Shown here piece after piece: positions 13,738 to 25,100 of a stretch of DNA of 64,000 bases. Below the pieces are notes generated by a model. It worked only from the letters and a program-made list of their open reading frames with translations, was not told the origin of the DNA and made no database searches. The stretch is from Paenibacillus caseinilyticus. Lineage in GTDB: Bacteria > Bacillota > Bacilli > Paenibacillales > NBRC-103111. The stretch covers positions 372,001 through 436,000 of the forward strand of contig NZ_JAQAGY010000004.1 in NCBI RefSeq assembly GCF_027533645.1, read 5' to 3'. The translations under genes were made by a program, and so were the position numbers. The first letter of the stretch is position 1, and each line of letters opens with the position of its first letter.

Positions 13738-16056
13738 ATGAATAACCCATTCGGCCGCCAGTGGGCCAACCGGGCGCGCGTGGCCGCGCTCTCCCTCTCC
13801 CTGCTCTCCTCTTCCTTCTCTTATCTCGGCGCCGCGGACGCAGCTGCGCCACGATCCAAGCCTTCCGCAGCCCAGGCCGCGGCAGACGGTTACAAAGTCG
13901 TCGGGTATTTTACTTCCTGGGGAATCTATGGCCGCAACTTCCAAGTCACGGATATCGATGCTTCCAAGCTGACGCATATCAACTACGCCTTCGCCGATGT
14001 ATGCTTCGGCGGCCGTCACGGCAACCCCGCCCCGGATTCGCCTAACAAGAACACCTGGTCCTGCACCGATCCTGCCGTTCCGCTGCAGCGCGGCAGCGTG
14101 CCGGACGGCACGATTGTTCTTGGCGAGCCATGGGCGGACGTCAACCAGACGGTGCCCGGCAAGACGTATACGGAATGCCAAGAAGGCGGCTGCGGCAACT
14201 TCGAGCGGTTCCGCCAGCTCAAGGCGCAGAATCCTCATCTTAGAACGCTGATCTCGGTTGGCGGCTGGACGTGGTCGAACCGCTTCTCCGATGTGGCCGC
14301 AAGTCCGGCTCTGCGCCAAACCTTCGCGAAGTCGGCCGTTACGTTCCTTCGTACCTATGGCTTCGACGGGGTGGATATCGACTGGGAATATCCGGTTGAG
14401 GGCGGCATTGCCGGCAACAGTTACCGTCCTGCCGACAAGCAGAACTACACGCTGCTGCTGCAGGATATCCGAGCCGAGCTCGATGCCGCAGGACAGCAGG
14501 ACGGCAAGTATTACGAGCTCACCATCGCTTCCGGCGCAAGCCAGAAGTATGCCGATAACACCGAGCTCGACAAAATCGCCCAAATCGTGGACTTTATCAA
14601 CATCATGACCTATGACTTCCACGGGGCTTGGGAATCGGAAACCGGCTTCAATGCTCCGCTCTATTCCGATCCGCGCGATCCTTACGATGCGAAGAAATTC
14701 TATGTCGACGGTGCCGTCCAAATTTACCGCAGCAAAGGCGTACCGGGCAGCAAGCTGGTGCTGGGCCTCGGCTTCTACGGCCGCGGATGGAAAGGCTGCG
14801 ATCCGGGAACGGCCGGCGACGGCTTGTACCAGACCTGCAAAGGCGGCTGGGACGGCAACAAGGTGCCTACCGGAACATGGGATGACTGGGCTTCCGGGAA
14901 CTCCGGGATTTTTGACTATGGCGATCTCGCAGCCAATTATGTGAACAAAAACGGCTATACCCGGTATTGGAACGATTACGCCAAAGTGCCGTACGTCTAT
15001 AACCCGACGACCGGCATCTTCATTGGCTATGACGATGTGGAATCGATCGGCCTCAAAACTGGCTATATCAAGCAGCAGGGCCTCGCAGGCGCGATGTTCT
15101 GGGAGCTGTCCAATGACTGCCGCACCAGCTCCAAATATGCCTGCTCCGGTCCGAAGCTTCTGGACAAGGTAGCCTCCGATCTACAGGGCGGCACTGTTCC
15201 GGCGGACACGACACCCCCTACCGCTCCGGGCAATCTGACAGCGGCCAAAACCGCCAATACGGTTACGTTGAGCTGGAACGGTTCTACGGACAACTACGGC
15301 GTCACAGGTTACGAGGTATACAACGGCAGCACGCTCGTTACCACGACCTCTTCCAAAACGTATACTGTCACCGGCCTGACGCCCAAAACGGCTTATACCT
15401 TCAAGGTGGTCGCGAAGGATGCGGCCGGCAACAAATCCCCGGCGAGCCAGGTGCAGATCACGACAGATGAGCTGGTTCCCGATGCTGCCGCTCCCAGCGT
15501 TCCGGCAGGGCTTGCTGCCGCAGCTAAAACCGATACGTCCGTAAACCTGACATGGACGGCTTCTACGGACAATGTCGGCGTTACCGGCTATGATATCTTC
15601 AAGGACGGCGTGCTGGCCGGCTCATCGGCCACGAACGCTTATGCGGTCACCGGTCTTGCGGCGAACACCGCGTACAGCTTCACCGTGAAGGCGAAGGATG
15701 CATCGGGCAACCTGTCTGCGGCAAGCGCTCCGTTAAGCGTCACTACGAACGTGGGCGGTGTGGTGAAAGCCACCGGTAAACCGGCGGTCCCATCCGTCAC
15801 CCACGATAACTGGGATAACGACGGCAGCTATACGATCTCCTTTGATGTTTGGTGGGGCAATAACGGAAGCAGCTGGAAGCTGTATGAGAACAATACGTTA
15901 GTGCATACGGAGAATTTGGTGGACAACAGCCCCGGCGCCCAGAAGGGAACGAAGGCGTTCACCGGCAAAGCCAAAGGAACCTATGCGTACAAAGTAGAGC
16001 TGATCAACTCGTTCGGCACGTCGACGAGCCAGATTGTGAACGTAACGGTAAACTAA
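13738..16056 (+). CDS. Secreted GH18 chitinase with two Fn3 domains and a C-terminal accessory domain
   Basis: This is a 772-aa exported chitinase. The signal peptide is residues 1-36 (hydrophobic AALSLSLLSSSFSYLG, cleavage near ADAAAP). The GH18 TIM barrel spans about 52-480, with LISVGGWTWS and the catalytic DGVDIDWEYP (Asp210, Asp213, Asp215, Glu217 as acid/base). A MTYDFHGAW motif and an insertion (CDPGTAGDGLYQTCKGGW) mark the bacterial ChiA/ChiD-like chitinase insertion. Two type III fibronectin modules follow (about 493-578 and 583-672), then an about 95-residue Trp-rich module (WDNDGSYTISFDVWWGNNG) likely to bind chitin. The ATG 13738 has AAAGGAG upstream. It hydrolyses beta-1,4-GlcNAc chains outside the cell. 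It is convergent with the PKS operon and separated from it by a perfect hairpin. Confidence 0.93.
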   Translation: MNNPFGRQWANRARVAALSLSLLSSSFSYLGAADAAAPRSKPSAAQAAADGYKVVGYFTSWGIYGRNFQVTDIDASKLTHINYAFADVCFGGRHGNPAPDSPNKNTWSCTDPAVPLQRGSVPDGTIVLGEPWADVNQTVPGKTYTECQEGGCGNFERFRQLKAQNPHLRTLISVGGWTWSNRFSDVAASPALRQTFAKSAVTFLRTYGFDGVDIDWEYPVEGGIAGNSYRPADKQNYTLLLQDIRAELDAAGQQDGKYYELTIASGASQKYADNTELDKIAQIVDFINIMTYDFHGAWESETGFNAPLYSDPRDPYDAKKFYVDGAVQIYRSKGVPGSKLVLGLGFYGRGWKGCDPGTAGDGLYQTCKGGWDGNKVPTGTWDDWASGNSGIFDYGDLAANYVNKNGYTRYWNDYAKVPYVYNPTTGIFIGYDDVESIGLKTGYIKQQGLAGAMFWELSNDCRTSSKYACSGPKLLDKVASDLQGGTVPADTTPPTAPGNLTAAKTANTVTLSWNGSTDNYGVTGYEVYNGSTLVTTTSSKTYTVTGLTPKTAYTFKVVAKDAAGNKSPASQVQITTDELVPDAAAPSVPAGLAAAAKTDTSVNLTWTASTDNVGVTGYDIFKDGVLAGSSATNAYAVTGLAANTAYSFTVKAKDASGNLSAASAPLSVTTNVGGVVKATGKPAVPSVTHDNWDNDGSYTISFDVWWGNNGSSWKLYENNTLVHTENLVDNSPGAQKGTKAFTGKAKGTYAYKVELINSFGTSTSQIVNVTVN

Positions 16057-16091
16057 AACGATCTACAGCGAGTTATACGTACTGAAACACA

Positions 16092-16136
16092 AAAAGGGCC
16101 GTATTCCTTTCGAAATGAAAGGAATACGGCCCTTTT
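16092..16136. terminator. Perfect bidirectional intrinsic terminator
   Basis: A 20-bp perfect stem (AAAAGGGCCGTATTCCTTTC and its complement) around a 5-base loop has A-runs on its left flank and T-runs on its right. It therefore terminates both the chitinase (plus) and the PKS operon (minus). It starts 35 bp after the chitinase stop and ends 11 bp from the PKS3 stop. Confidence 0.9.
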
Positions 16137-16147
16137 GCACGCTTATG

Positions 16148-19100
16148 TTACCGGGTTCCATGAACCTGCTTCATTTTGTCCTTGAAATCTTGGAGGAAGT
16201 CCCCCGTGATCCCCCTGCCGGAATACAGTCTCTCGCTGAATTCAAAGATCCGCTCATACGACTTGGCCTCCGACAGCAGCACCATGTGATTGGAAGCATC
16301 CACATCGATGATATGCAGCCGGGGGAACTGTCGCTCCCACTCCTCCCAATAGGCGGCCCGGTCCAGGACCGACGAGTCCTCCGTCGTGGAGAAGAAGGGC
16401 TCGAGCTCGCCGAAGATACGCCCGCCTTTGTTGCGGAAATAGTAGCAGGTCACCGACCCTGGATCCGGCAGCGGCATAGCGGTATAACGGTCGAACTGGT
16501 AAGCGTGCTGGATCTTGACGTTGGCTTCAATCATAGACTTCAGCTGCGCTTCCGTCTTGGTCAGCCCCCGCCCGCTGCCCAGCCTGATGAGCTGCTGCAG
16601 CAGATCTTCCTCGTCCGTGCCGAAGCTGACTTCGTCCCGGTGAATGAGGGTTTGGGCGAATTGGTCCGGCTCCTGGAAATGCTTCGATGCCAGCGCCAGA
16701 TTGACGGCCTGCAGCACCGCCGACGTTCGGGAGACGGCCCCTTGTTGGAATGCCGGACCGTACGGCGAATCCAGCATGACTACTGTATTTACTGTTTTCC
16801 CCAGTTCCTGGAGCTGGCGTACGACTTCATACGCAATCACGCCTCCGAGAGAGTAGCCTCCCAGGTCATACGGACCCTCGGGCTGCACTTGCAGGAGGAT
16901 GTGCACATAATAAGCGGCCATCGCACCGATGCCTTGGAGCGGAGAACGTCCGGTCATCCAGCCTCTCGCCTGGATGCCGTAGAACGGACGCCGGCTCGTC
17001 TGGGCGAGAGCCTGGTACATCTCGACGCCGCCCAAGCCGCCGTGGAACCAGAATACGGGAGATCCCTCCACGCCTTTGTTCAGGAGGATGAGCTCCGGGA
17101 ATGCTGCCGCATCCACAGGTTGATGGGCGGCACGATTACACTCTTTGGACGAAGGCTGTAGTTCTTCCGCATAAGGCTGGACCGCCGCTTGGACCTCTTC
17201 CAGCGTCCGGCATTCCTGAAGCTTCATGAGATCGAAGGACGGGTGAACCTCTCTTTGCAGCTCCCGCAGCAGCTGCATGAGCAGGATCGAATCCAGCCCG
17301 TACTCATCGAGCGGCGTGCCGGGATGCAGCTCGGAAGGATGCATCCCAAGCAGACGGGCGATGATCCCCGTAACTCGCTGCGCCAGATCGGCATCCGATT
17401 CCGACCGGTCATTGCCGCGAGCGGATACGGCGTCCTTCTTGGCACGGCCCCGTCCGATCGTGTCGGGCAGCGGCCAGCACCTTCTTTGCTCGAAAGGATA
17501 TGTCGGCAGCGACAGCCTTCTTGGTTGTCTCCCCTGATGCAGGAGCTCCCATGGAATGACGGCTCCTTCCGTCCACTTCCGGGCCAGAACATCCAGCTTC
17601 GCCTCGTCAAACAGCGCTTGCAAGCCGGTTTCATGGGCTGTGCCGGACAACGGCTGCCTCGCAGCAGGCCCGGTGACTCGCACTGCCCCGGTAAAGAGCC
17701 CCGTGGTCGTTTCGTCGGCTGTATTCCTGCCGGGATTCTGCAGATACACGGTCAAGCCGTGCACCAGTTCCTCCCGGCTCCGTACCACCAGAGCCAGCCT
17801 GGCCTCCATAGCCTCCCTGCCTACTTGAAGCGTGTAAGCCAGATCGGGCAGCCGGACATCCTCGGTCTGCTGCACATAGGCCAGCAGCTGCCGGGCGGAT
17901 TCTTCCAGGCGCTGTGCGTTTTTGGCTGACAGAACCACGATCTGTCCCTCGGGTGAGCCAGACGGGTGAATGGCAGCTTGCTCCGGCGCGGCGTACTCCT
18001 CGATGAGCACATGCGCGTTCACCCCGCCGATCCCGTAGCTGTTGATGGCTGCACGAAGCGGAAGCGCTCTGCCATCCTCGTCCCTTAAGGGCTCCCAAGG
18101 TTGGTGCTTATCCGTCATACGCAGCAGGCTGCCCTCCAGCGAGATATGCGGGTTCGGCGCCGTGAAGCCTCTCACGCCTGGAATCACCTGATGCCGGATC
18201 GCCTGGACCGCTTTGATCAGCGAGGCCAGTCCGGACGCCACTTCGGCGTGGCCCATGACGGGCTTCACGGAGCCGATATAGCAGGCGTGCGCTTCCTGCG
18301 GGTCTGGGATTGAGCTGGCTGCAGCCAGTTCCAGATAGCCGGACCTCAGGGATTGGACTTCAATACCGTCGGCCATAGGGGAGGCAATCCCATGCGCTTC
18401 GATATACGATACGGTCCGCGGATGAATCCCGGATCCGTTGAACGCCTGCGCCATGGCTGCTTTCATTCCCGCGGCATGCGGCGAAGTCAGGGACATCCCT
18501 GCCCCACCATGGGCAACACCGGTTCCCCGAATGAGCGCGTAGATCGGATTGCCGTCCTTCTGCGCCTGGGACAAGGGCTTGATCAGCAGAGCGCCCACCC
18601 CTTCGCTCCGCACGAAGCCGTTGGCTTCCGGCTGGAACGACTTCGCCTGCCCGTCCGGACTCAGATACCCCATGGCATCAAATCCGGTGAAGCCGACAGG
18701 TGAAATGAGCAGGTTGACCGCTCCGACAATCGCCTGCTCGCATTCCCCCTGATGAATGGAACGAACCGCCCGGTGCAGCGCCACCAGCGTGGAGGAGCAA
18801 GCCGTCTCGCAGTATTCGCTCGGTCCCTTGAGATCCAAAGCGTAAGAGATCCGGTTCGGAATAAGGGAAGGCACCACGCCGGTCATGGCCTGCGGATTGT
18901 CCTTGGAGATCGACACCAGGCTCATATAATCGCCGGGTCCCGCTGCGACGAACACGCCGGTCGGACGCTGCGACAAGGTCCTCGGCGCCATCCCCGCATC
19001 CTCGACCGCCTTCCACACCTGCATCAGCAGCAGCCGCTGCTGAGGGTCCATCGCCTCGGCTTCCCGAGGGGAAATGCCGAAGAAGAGCGGGTCGAAGGTT

Positions 19101-22100
19101 TCGACGCCGTCGATGAAGCCCCCCCACCGAAGCCCGCTCTTCTCGGGATGGGCAGAATCGCCAAGCTCTTCCCTCCAGTCCCACCGTTCTTCCGGAATTT
19201 CCACGATGCAGTTCTGATCCTGCATCATGTTGAGCCAGAATTCGTTCAAGTCCTTGGCCTTGGGAAAGCGGCCGCTCATGCCTACGATGGCTATCGGTTC
19301 CGACAGGGAACCGGGGGATAAGCCGAGAGATGAGCTTGAAGAGGAGCCGGGAGAAGCGTTAGTCTCCGGCTGGTCTTCACGTACCTCAAGTGTGGGAACT
19401 GCCGGAAGCGTACCCATCATCCCCGGACGAAGCCGGGGCTTCCGGGTCCCGGTGGCAGGCACTTGTACCGGTTCATCCATGAACTGCAAGGGCGGGACTG
19501 CGGCCACTTTCACCTCTATCGGAACGGCTGCGTCCTGCTTCACATCGCCCAACTGATCGGGATACTCGGCGATCAAATACTCCGCAACCTCATGCAGGGT
19601 TGTATATTCGAAGAACACGGTAGGCGTGAGCTCCAGCCCCAATTCATCATTAAGCCTGTTGGCAAACTGCGTAAGGGAGATCGAATCGAACCCGTATTCG
19701 TTCAGATCCGAATGCACGTCGATATCCTCCGGCTTCACCATGAGCAGCTTGGACACCGCCGCCATCAAGACGGCTTGTACGTTCTCGAGCCGCCCAGCCA
19801 TGTCCTGCTTCGCTTCGGGCGCCGCCTTGGAACGGACAGGCGCGGTGGACGAGCCAGGCAGCAGCCTCGAGCGGATCCGAGACAACTGGCCGACCTGAAC
19901 CATGACCTGATCCCGGCCCGAAGCCCAGCTCCGGTACAGCGCCTCCATACCTGTCGCTGCCGGCATGGGGACAGTCCCGAGGCTCTGCAGCATGATTTTC
20001 TCCACCTCGCCGTCGACCTGCATGCCGCCGTCCTTCCAGAGCGGCCAGTTCACGGAGAGCATGCGGCCGTGCCGCCGCTTGGCGGACGTCAGTCTATTGC
20101 GATAAGCGGCGTAAGCATCCAAGAAGGCGTTGGCTGCCGAATAGTCGGTCTGCCCCGGATTGCCCGTCGCTCCGGCCACGGAGGAGAAGGCAATCATAAA
20201 GTCCAGCGGGATGTCCCTGCTCGCTTCATCCAGAAGGGCAAGTCCCTGCACTTTGGGCGCAAGGACCTCGCGGAGTTCCGCGGCTGTTTTTTTCTGAAGC
20301 AGGTTGTCCCGAATGACGCCCGCTCCATGAACGATCCCGTCGAGCTTGCCATATGCGGCAACAATGCTGCCCAGCAGCCCGGTCACCTGCTCAGCGTCCG
20401 TCACATCCACCTGCCTGTACTCGGCTCTGGCCCCGCGGGACTGCAGCTCCTCCAGATCCCCCCGCCGCTCTTCCCCGAGCGGGGAGCGTCCGGTAAGGAT
20501 CAGGATGGGAGCTTGGACCCGATCCGTGATCTCCTGTGCAAGGAGCAATCCGAGTCCGCCCGCACCGCCGGTCAGGAGGTAGACGCCGCCATCCTTCCAA
20601 GGGATGCGGGCCTGCGCCGTATCCTCTTTCAGTTCGGCCCAGCCGCCGCTCCAACGCTTGCCTTGTTGGTAGCGGATCCGCTTGTCCCTTGGGCTTTGGC
20701 TGGACTCGATCAGCCGGTCTGCAAGGACCGCGCCGGACTCCTCCGTCTCGATGACCTGGCCGACCAGTTTGCCGTTCTCGCTCTGTGCCGCCATGAGCAG
20801 GCCGGACAACCCGGCGAAGGGCTCCCCGTCCTGCAGCGGGACGACGATCTGAACCAGAACCTTACCCTTCGGCTTCTCGGCCAGCAGCGCCTTCACTTCC
20901 TCGAAGACCCGGGTGCAGTGGGCTGCAAACCGTTCTCCGGTGGATTCCGGCCCGGACCTCAGCACCAGGCAGTGTACTCCGCTAATCCGGCTGTGAAGGA
21001 GGCTCACGGCGTCGGCACCCGTCTCGCATAGAACCACCAGATGCTTCTCGAACTCCTGGGCAGCCCCTTCTACGCCGGAATGCTCGTTCCAGACAGGCTC
21101 CAGCATGAGGGTTCCTATCGCTCCCGCATCCGGTGAAGGCTGCGCCGGACTCTCCAGCGTCCGGGTAGAGAAGCTCTTCATTCGGACATAGACCTGGCCG
21201 GCATCATCGAACAGGTCGATATCCAGTTTCTGCACCCGGTCCCCCGGCCTGCTGCCTTCGCTGTACCGGATGAGCGCCCATAACTCGTCCGGACTGCCTC
21301 CGTAGATTTCCATCTCCTGCAGCGCAAAAGGCAGGCCCGGCTTCATTGGGGCGGATTCCCCGCCGCCGGGACGCATCATCAAGGCAATGGTGGCCTGCAG
21401 GGCGGAATCCATCAGGCTCGGGTGAAGGATGAACTCCTTCCCGGCTGCCGCTGCGGCCTCAGGCAGGCTGAGCTTCGCGAGCACCCTGCCGCCCTGCGTA
21501 TACACGCGCTGGATCCCTTGATGTGCCGGACCGTAGCTGATCCCCATGGAGTCATAGGTGTCATAGATCCGGGCGGGAGTCACCAAGTCTTCGCCGAACT
21601 CCGCCAGTAAGGCAGACAGATCCCATGACGGGCGCACTTCGTAACTTTCCTGCAATGCACTGCCCTGGCTGTGCAAGACCGCCGCTTCTCCTGCAGCCGC
21701 TTGGCCGCTGCAGACCTCATAATCCAGCTCGCTGCCGTCTCCGGAGAAGAGCTCGACATGAACCTCCACCGGCTTCGCTCCGACAACGATCGGGCGAGCC
21801 CACACGACATTGCGAAGCCTCAGGCGTGTCCGGTCTTCCAGCCGGAGCCCGGCGCCATGCTCCGCCGCCGCCCGCGCCATCTCCAGATAGGCCACGCCGG
21901 GAAGCACCGGCTGCCCCTTCACCACATGGTCGGCCAGGAAGAACTCCCGGCCGGTGAACACTGAGCTGAAGCGCAGGCCCGTCAGGTCGGAGGTGTTGCG
22001 CTGCAGCAGAGGATGAAGCGCCGATGCAGGGGCCGTGACAGGCGCTGCGCCTGTGCGGTCATCCGCTGTCGCCTGAGGCCGCGGTTCAGGCCCTGGCACC

Positions 22101-25100
22101 CAGTAAGCTTCCCCTGCGAATGGATACGCAGGCAGCGGGATGCGCCCGGGCCGCCCACCGGAATAGAGCCGCAGCCAGTCGATGTGAAGTCCTTTCGTCC
22201 AAAGCTCCAGCAGCTTCACGTAATTGCCGCGCAAGATCCATCTGCCGATGAGCTCCTGCATATCCTCATCCGCTTCGAAGAGAGCGATCGTTTCTTTATT
22301 GCGCTTGACCTGTCCACGGAACATCCCTTTGACGGATGGCCGGCCATCTGCAAACTCCCGCAGCTTCTCTTCCAGTTCTTCGATGGAAGCCACGAGCAGA
22401 GCCATGCGCTCCTCCATCGCCTCCCGTCCGACCTGAAGGGTATAGGCGATGTCAGGCAGGTCCGCATCGCTGAGTCGCTGCTCCCGGATCGCGTACAGCA
22501 GACGCCCCGCTTGTTCACGGAGCCGCTCTTCGCTGCGGGCGGACAGCACCACCAGAGCAGGGCCCTGCCGCTCGCCTTGTTTCGTGATGCGGGAACCTGC
22601 GGGCGGGTACTCCTCGATGACGATGTGGGCATTGGCTCCTCCCGCCCCGAAGGACGAAATCCCGGCGCGCCGGGGCACTTCCTGCCCGCCGATCACCGGG
22701 CGCTGCCAATAAGCGGTTTCCGCCTGCACGGTGAAAGGGGTGGACGCGAAGTCGATGTTCGGGTTCAACCCGTGTCCGTGCATAACGTTCTTCACCAGCG
22801 TTTCGTGGCGCATCTGCAGCAGCACCTTCGTCAGCTGCGCGATGCCGGCAGCCGCCTCGGCGTGCCCGATGTTCGATTTGACCGAGGAGATGGAGCAGTA
22901 CCCCGTGTCCCCGGTGTACTTGCCGAACACATCCGTCAGTCCCCGGATCTCGATGGGATCCCCGAGCGCCGTTCCCGTGCCGTGCGCCTCGATGCAGCTG
23001 ATGCTCCGGGGGTGAATCCCGCTCTGCGCCAGCGCCTGTTCGATCGCCTGGGATTGGGAGACCGGACTCGGCACGGTATAGCCGTTCGTCCGGCCGGCAT
23101 GGCTGACCGCCGTCCCCTTGATGACCCCGTAGATCCAATCGTTGTCGCTCACCGCCTCATGGAGCGGCTTCAGGAATACCGCGCCGACACCTTCGGAAGG
23201 CACGTAGCCGGTTCCCCCTTCCCCGAAGGCGCGGCAGCGGCCGTCCGATGCACTGAATTGGCCCTGGCACAACGTAATGTACTTGCTCGGATGAAGCGTC
23301 AGATTGACTCCCCCCGCGATGGCCATTCGAGAGTGCCCGCTGCGGATGCTTTCGCAGGCCAAATGGATCGCATAGAGGGACGAGGAGCAGGCCGTGTCGA
23401 CCGTCAGGCTCGGTCCCGTGAAGTTCATGAGATACGAGACGCGGTTGGCGATGGAGAACATCTGGCTCGTCGCCAGGTAGGCCTCTTGTCCGGACTGGCC
23501 CGCGGCATCCGCCATATGCAGCTGGTAATTATTGAACGTGGCCCCGACGAATACCCCGATCCCGTTCCCGTAGCCGTCCCTCTTGAGCGCGTCCCGGGTG
23601 TAGCCCGCATTCTCCAGGCAGGACCAAGCCACTTCAAGGAAGAGCCGCTCCTGCGGATCCATATACATGGCTTCCTTCGGCGAGATGTTGAAGAACAGCG
23701 GGTCAAACTGACGGATCCGCTCCAGGAAGCCGCCCCACTTGCTGTAGCTGAGCCCGCGCTCGACGGCCTTCTTGCGGTCCTCTTCGAAAAAGCCCTCGAG
23801 CGGCCACCGGTCGGCGGGAATCTCTTCGATGCAGTCTCTGCCCTCGTACAGATTGGTCCAGAACTGCTCCAGCGTCTCCGCCTTAGGATAGCGGCCGGCG
23901 ACGCCGACAATGGCGATATCCGCCGGACTGCCGGCAGGCAGTGCGGGAGGCTGCGGCGGACTGGCCGCTGGGCTCGGAGCAGGCGGCTGGACCGAGAATG
24001 TTTTGTACAGGGCCTCCTGCATCTCCTCCAGTGCGGCTTCAAGCCTCGCAACCGGCTGCGACTCAGTGCCCGCCGGCCTTGAAGCGCGAGGCTGGACAGC
24101 AGCCGATAGGCGGACCGTCTCCGGCACGGCAGCTTGGGACCGCGCAGGAGGTTGAGACGCCATCGCCGTATATTCCGAGGCATCCGGCTGGATGGCAGCG
24201 GGTGGATGGGTCGCCTCCGTGATGGCGGCTTGCGGGCTCGCTGGCGATGGCGGCGCGAACGCCGCCGCTCCCGGAGCGGGCGGATTGCTGGAGTCCGGTT
24301 GCCGGACAGTCCCCTGTACGTCAGACGCAGGCCGAGTAGAGATTGCCGTGTATCCGGTCGAAACGACTGCAGGCGCCTTATAAGTTTGGGCTATGTACGC
24401 GCCCAGCGCTTGAATGCTGTTATATGTGTAGAACAAGGTGCTGTCGAGCTTGCCGATCCACTTCTGGATCTCTTTATTCAGCTGGGTAATCATCAGCGAA
24501 TCGAGTCCCAGTTCCTCGAAGGATGCCTCATTCTCCATACGGTCGTGCGGAATGCCTGTGACCTCCTGCAGCAGCTCCTTGAGGCGCTCGGCAGCGGCCG
24601 AGGCCGTGAGCAGTGGGCCTGCGCTCACTACAGAAGACGGCAGGTCCGCAGCGGATGCTTCCGTGAGTGGCTCTGCTGCTGGTATGAATGCTGCAGACAT
24701 GCTTGCTGCAGGTGCAATTGCTTCAGCAACAGTGGATGCGGCCATGCTCGCTGCTGGCTCGTTCACTGCAGGTATGCTAGCTGCAGGCACACTCACTGCG
24801 GGCACACTTGCTTCAGATGCGGTTGCTCCAGGAACGGTGGATGCAGCCATGCTCGCTGCTGGCTCGTTCACTGCAGGTATACTTGCTGCGGGCACACCTG
24901 CTGCAGATGCGCTTGCAGCAACCTCCATGCTCGCTGCTGGCTGGGATAAAGACTCGGCTGCGCCGTTCCATGGCTTTGGAGCAGGCATGGCTTCGACGCT
25001 TAAGTTCTCCTCCATCCGTACAGCCTGCGGCTCCACCGCTAACTTCACCCCGCCCTCGGATGGCTTCACCCAGTACAATTCCCTGGCAAAAGGATACGTC

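Noticed and set aside
13702-14721. A 339-codon minus-strand frame opposite the chitinase
   Set aside because: It is antisense to the GH18 catalytic domain with its intact DGVDIDWEYP motif. No start signal or family match was seen.
13738-16056. The chitinase as part of the polyketide cluster
   Set aside because: It is on the opposite strand, has its own upstream region and is insulated by a perfect bidirectional terminator.
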